From the NCBI RefSeq assembly GCF_016887565.1, contig NZ_CP069396.1, forward strand, positions 4,057,001 to 4,121,000: DNA of 64,000 nt. The letters run 5' to 3'. Source of the DNA: Archangium violaceum (lineage in GTDB: Bacteria > Myxococcota > Myxococcia > Myxococcales > Myxococcaceae). The translations under genes and the position numbers were made by a program. Under the pieces are notes generated by a model. It did not search any database, was not told the DNA's origin, and worked only from the letters and a program-made list of their open reading frames with translations. This document shows, piece by piece, positions 63,732 to 64,000 of this stretch; the first letter of the stretch is position 1, and each line of letters begins with the position of its first letter.

Positions 63732-64000
63732 CGAGAGCCTCTCTCCCTAGGACGGAGACGATACTCAAGAGTACCGTGCGTAGGAAGAACGGGGCTGCGG
63801 TGCGTCTGAGCGAACACCCGCGCCAGAGCCGCTGCCTCGTCTGGCTCGTTCCTGCAGGTCACGCAGCACTTCCACTCGCTGTGCCGGACGGCGTCTTCGT
63901 GCCGCAGGAGGCGGCAACGCTTCGAGGCATTGCCGCCGCCCACACATCCATGAGTATGCGTAACTCAATAGGTCCTGCAGCAAATGGCTTGGGCTCGCAC
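63732..64000. other. Upstream region of the HExxH toxin gene, unassigned
   Basis: On the minus strand, three frames are open for 45 to over 77 codons here, but none shows a motif or good start. The best candidate runs into the window edge (containing LLSYAYSWMCGRRQCLEALP). It could be the end of an upstream gene, perhaps a transposase or toxin-system component. I could not decide. Confidence 0.3.

Noticed and set aside
63732..64000. Open minus-strand frames upstream of the HExxH gene as a chaperone or PAAR gene
   Set aside because: None has a motif, a good start or a ribosome site, and the window edge cuts them.

Overview
The window is about 64 kb of high-GC DNA that reads as a myxobacterial chromosome, most like the Cystobacterineae (Archangium/Cystobacter/Melittangium type). 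This is an inference. It rests on strong G/C third-position bias with long mirror ORFs, Ser/Thr kinases of the 'HRD[IV]SPQN' type with proline-rich linkers, many secreted lipoproteins and lectin-bearing hydrolases, a PilZ/hybrid-kinase signalling operon, and relics of repeat-associated transposases. No rRNA, tRNA or CRISPR was recognised.

1-46 kb is mostly ordinary, tightly packed genes. First comes a minus-strand group (phosphate-selective-porin-like protein, VTC-domain polyphosphate polymerase, dTMP kinase-like enzyme). It is followed by a membrane-anchored Ser/Thr kinase, a rhodanese/MoeB sulfur-transfer pair, an ErpA-type Fe-S carrier, a GDPD/deoxynucleoside kinase/thioesterase run, a second Ser/Thr kinase, a SprT-like metalloprotein, membrane and zinc-ribbon proteins, and quinolinate synthase NadA. 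A translationally coupled signalling operon spans 21.2-27.3 kb: a PilZ multidomain protein, a methyltransferase and a hybrid histidine kinase with two kinase cores. Then come two POT transporters, the second probably in one operon with a GH3-type amido synthetase and an outer-surface protein; a patatin; a metzincin protease with ricin-type lectin repeats; and secreted or housekeeping hydrolases (endonuclease/phosphatase lipoprotein, beta-helix glycanase, epoxide hydrolase, AlkC-type repair protein). A short CCCTCTCCC/GGGAGAGGG...GGGGTGAGGG palindrome recurs at four gene ends.

46-64 kb is an accessory, recombining region. It holds secreted beta-helix/lectin and papain-inhibitor-like proteins and many gene relics: an FG-GAP repeat piece, an IS200/RAYT-type transposase, a structured RNA resembling a group II intron fragment, trypsin, MarR, methyltransferase and GNAT pieces, and an oxidoreductase tail. 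It also holds an intact IS5/IS427-type element with an A4G6 frameshift site.

The most interesting content is two candidate toxin-immunity modules, each with overlapping toxin and immunity genes. In one, an SH3b/DUF3289-like protein overlaps a small multi-span membrane protein by ATGA, and a scrambled relic of that membrane gene lies 6 kb away. In the other, a 607-residue polymorphic-toxin-like protein ending in an HEAKH metallopeptidase-like motif overlaps a zinc-ribbon partner by TGATG. No secretion apparatus is encoded in the window, so their delivery route is unknown.
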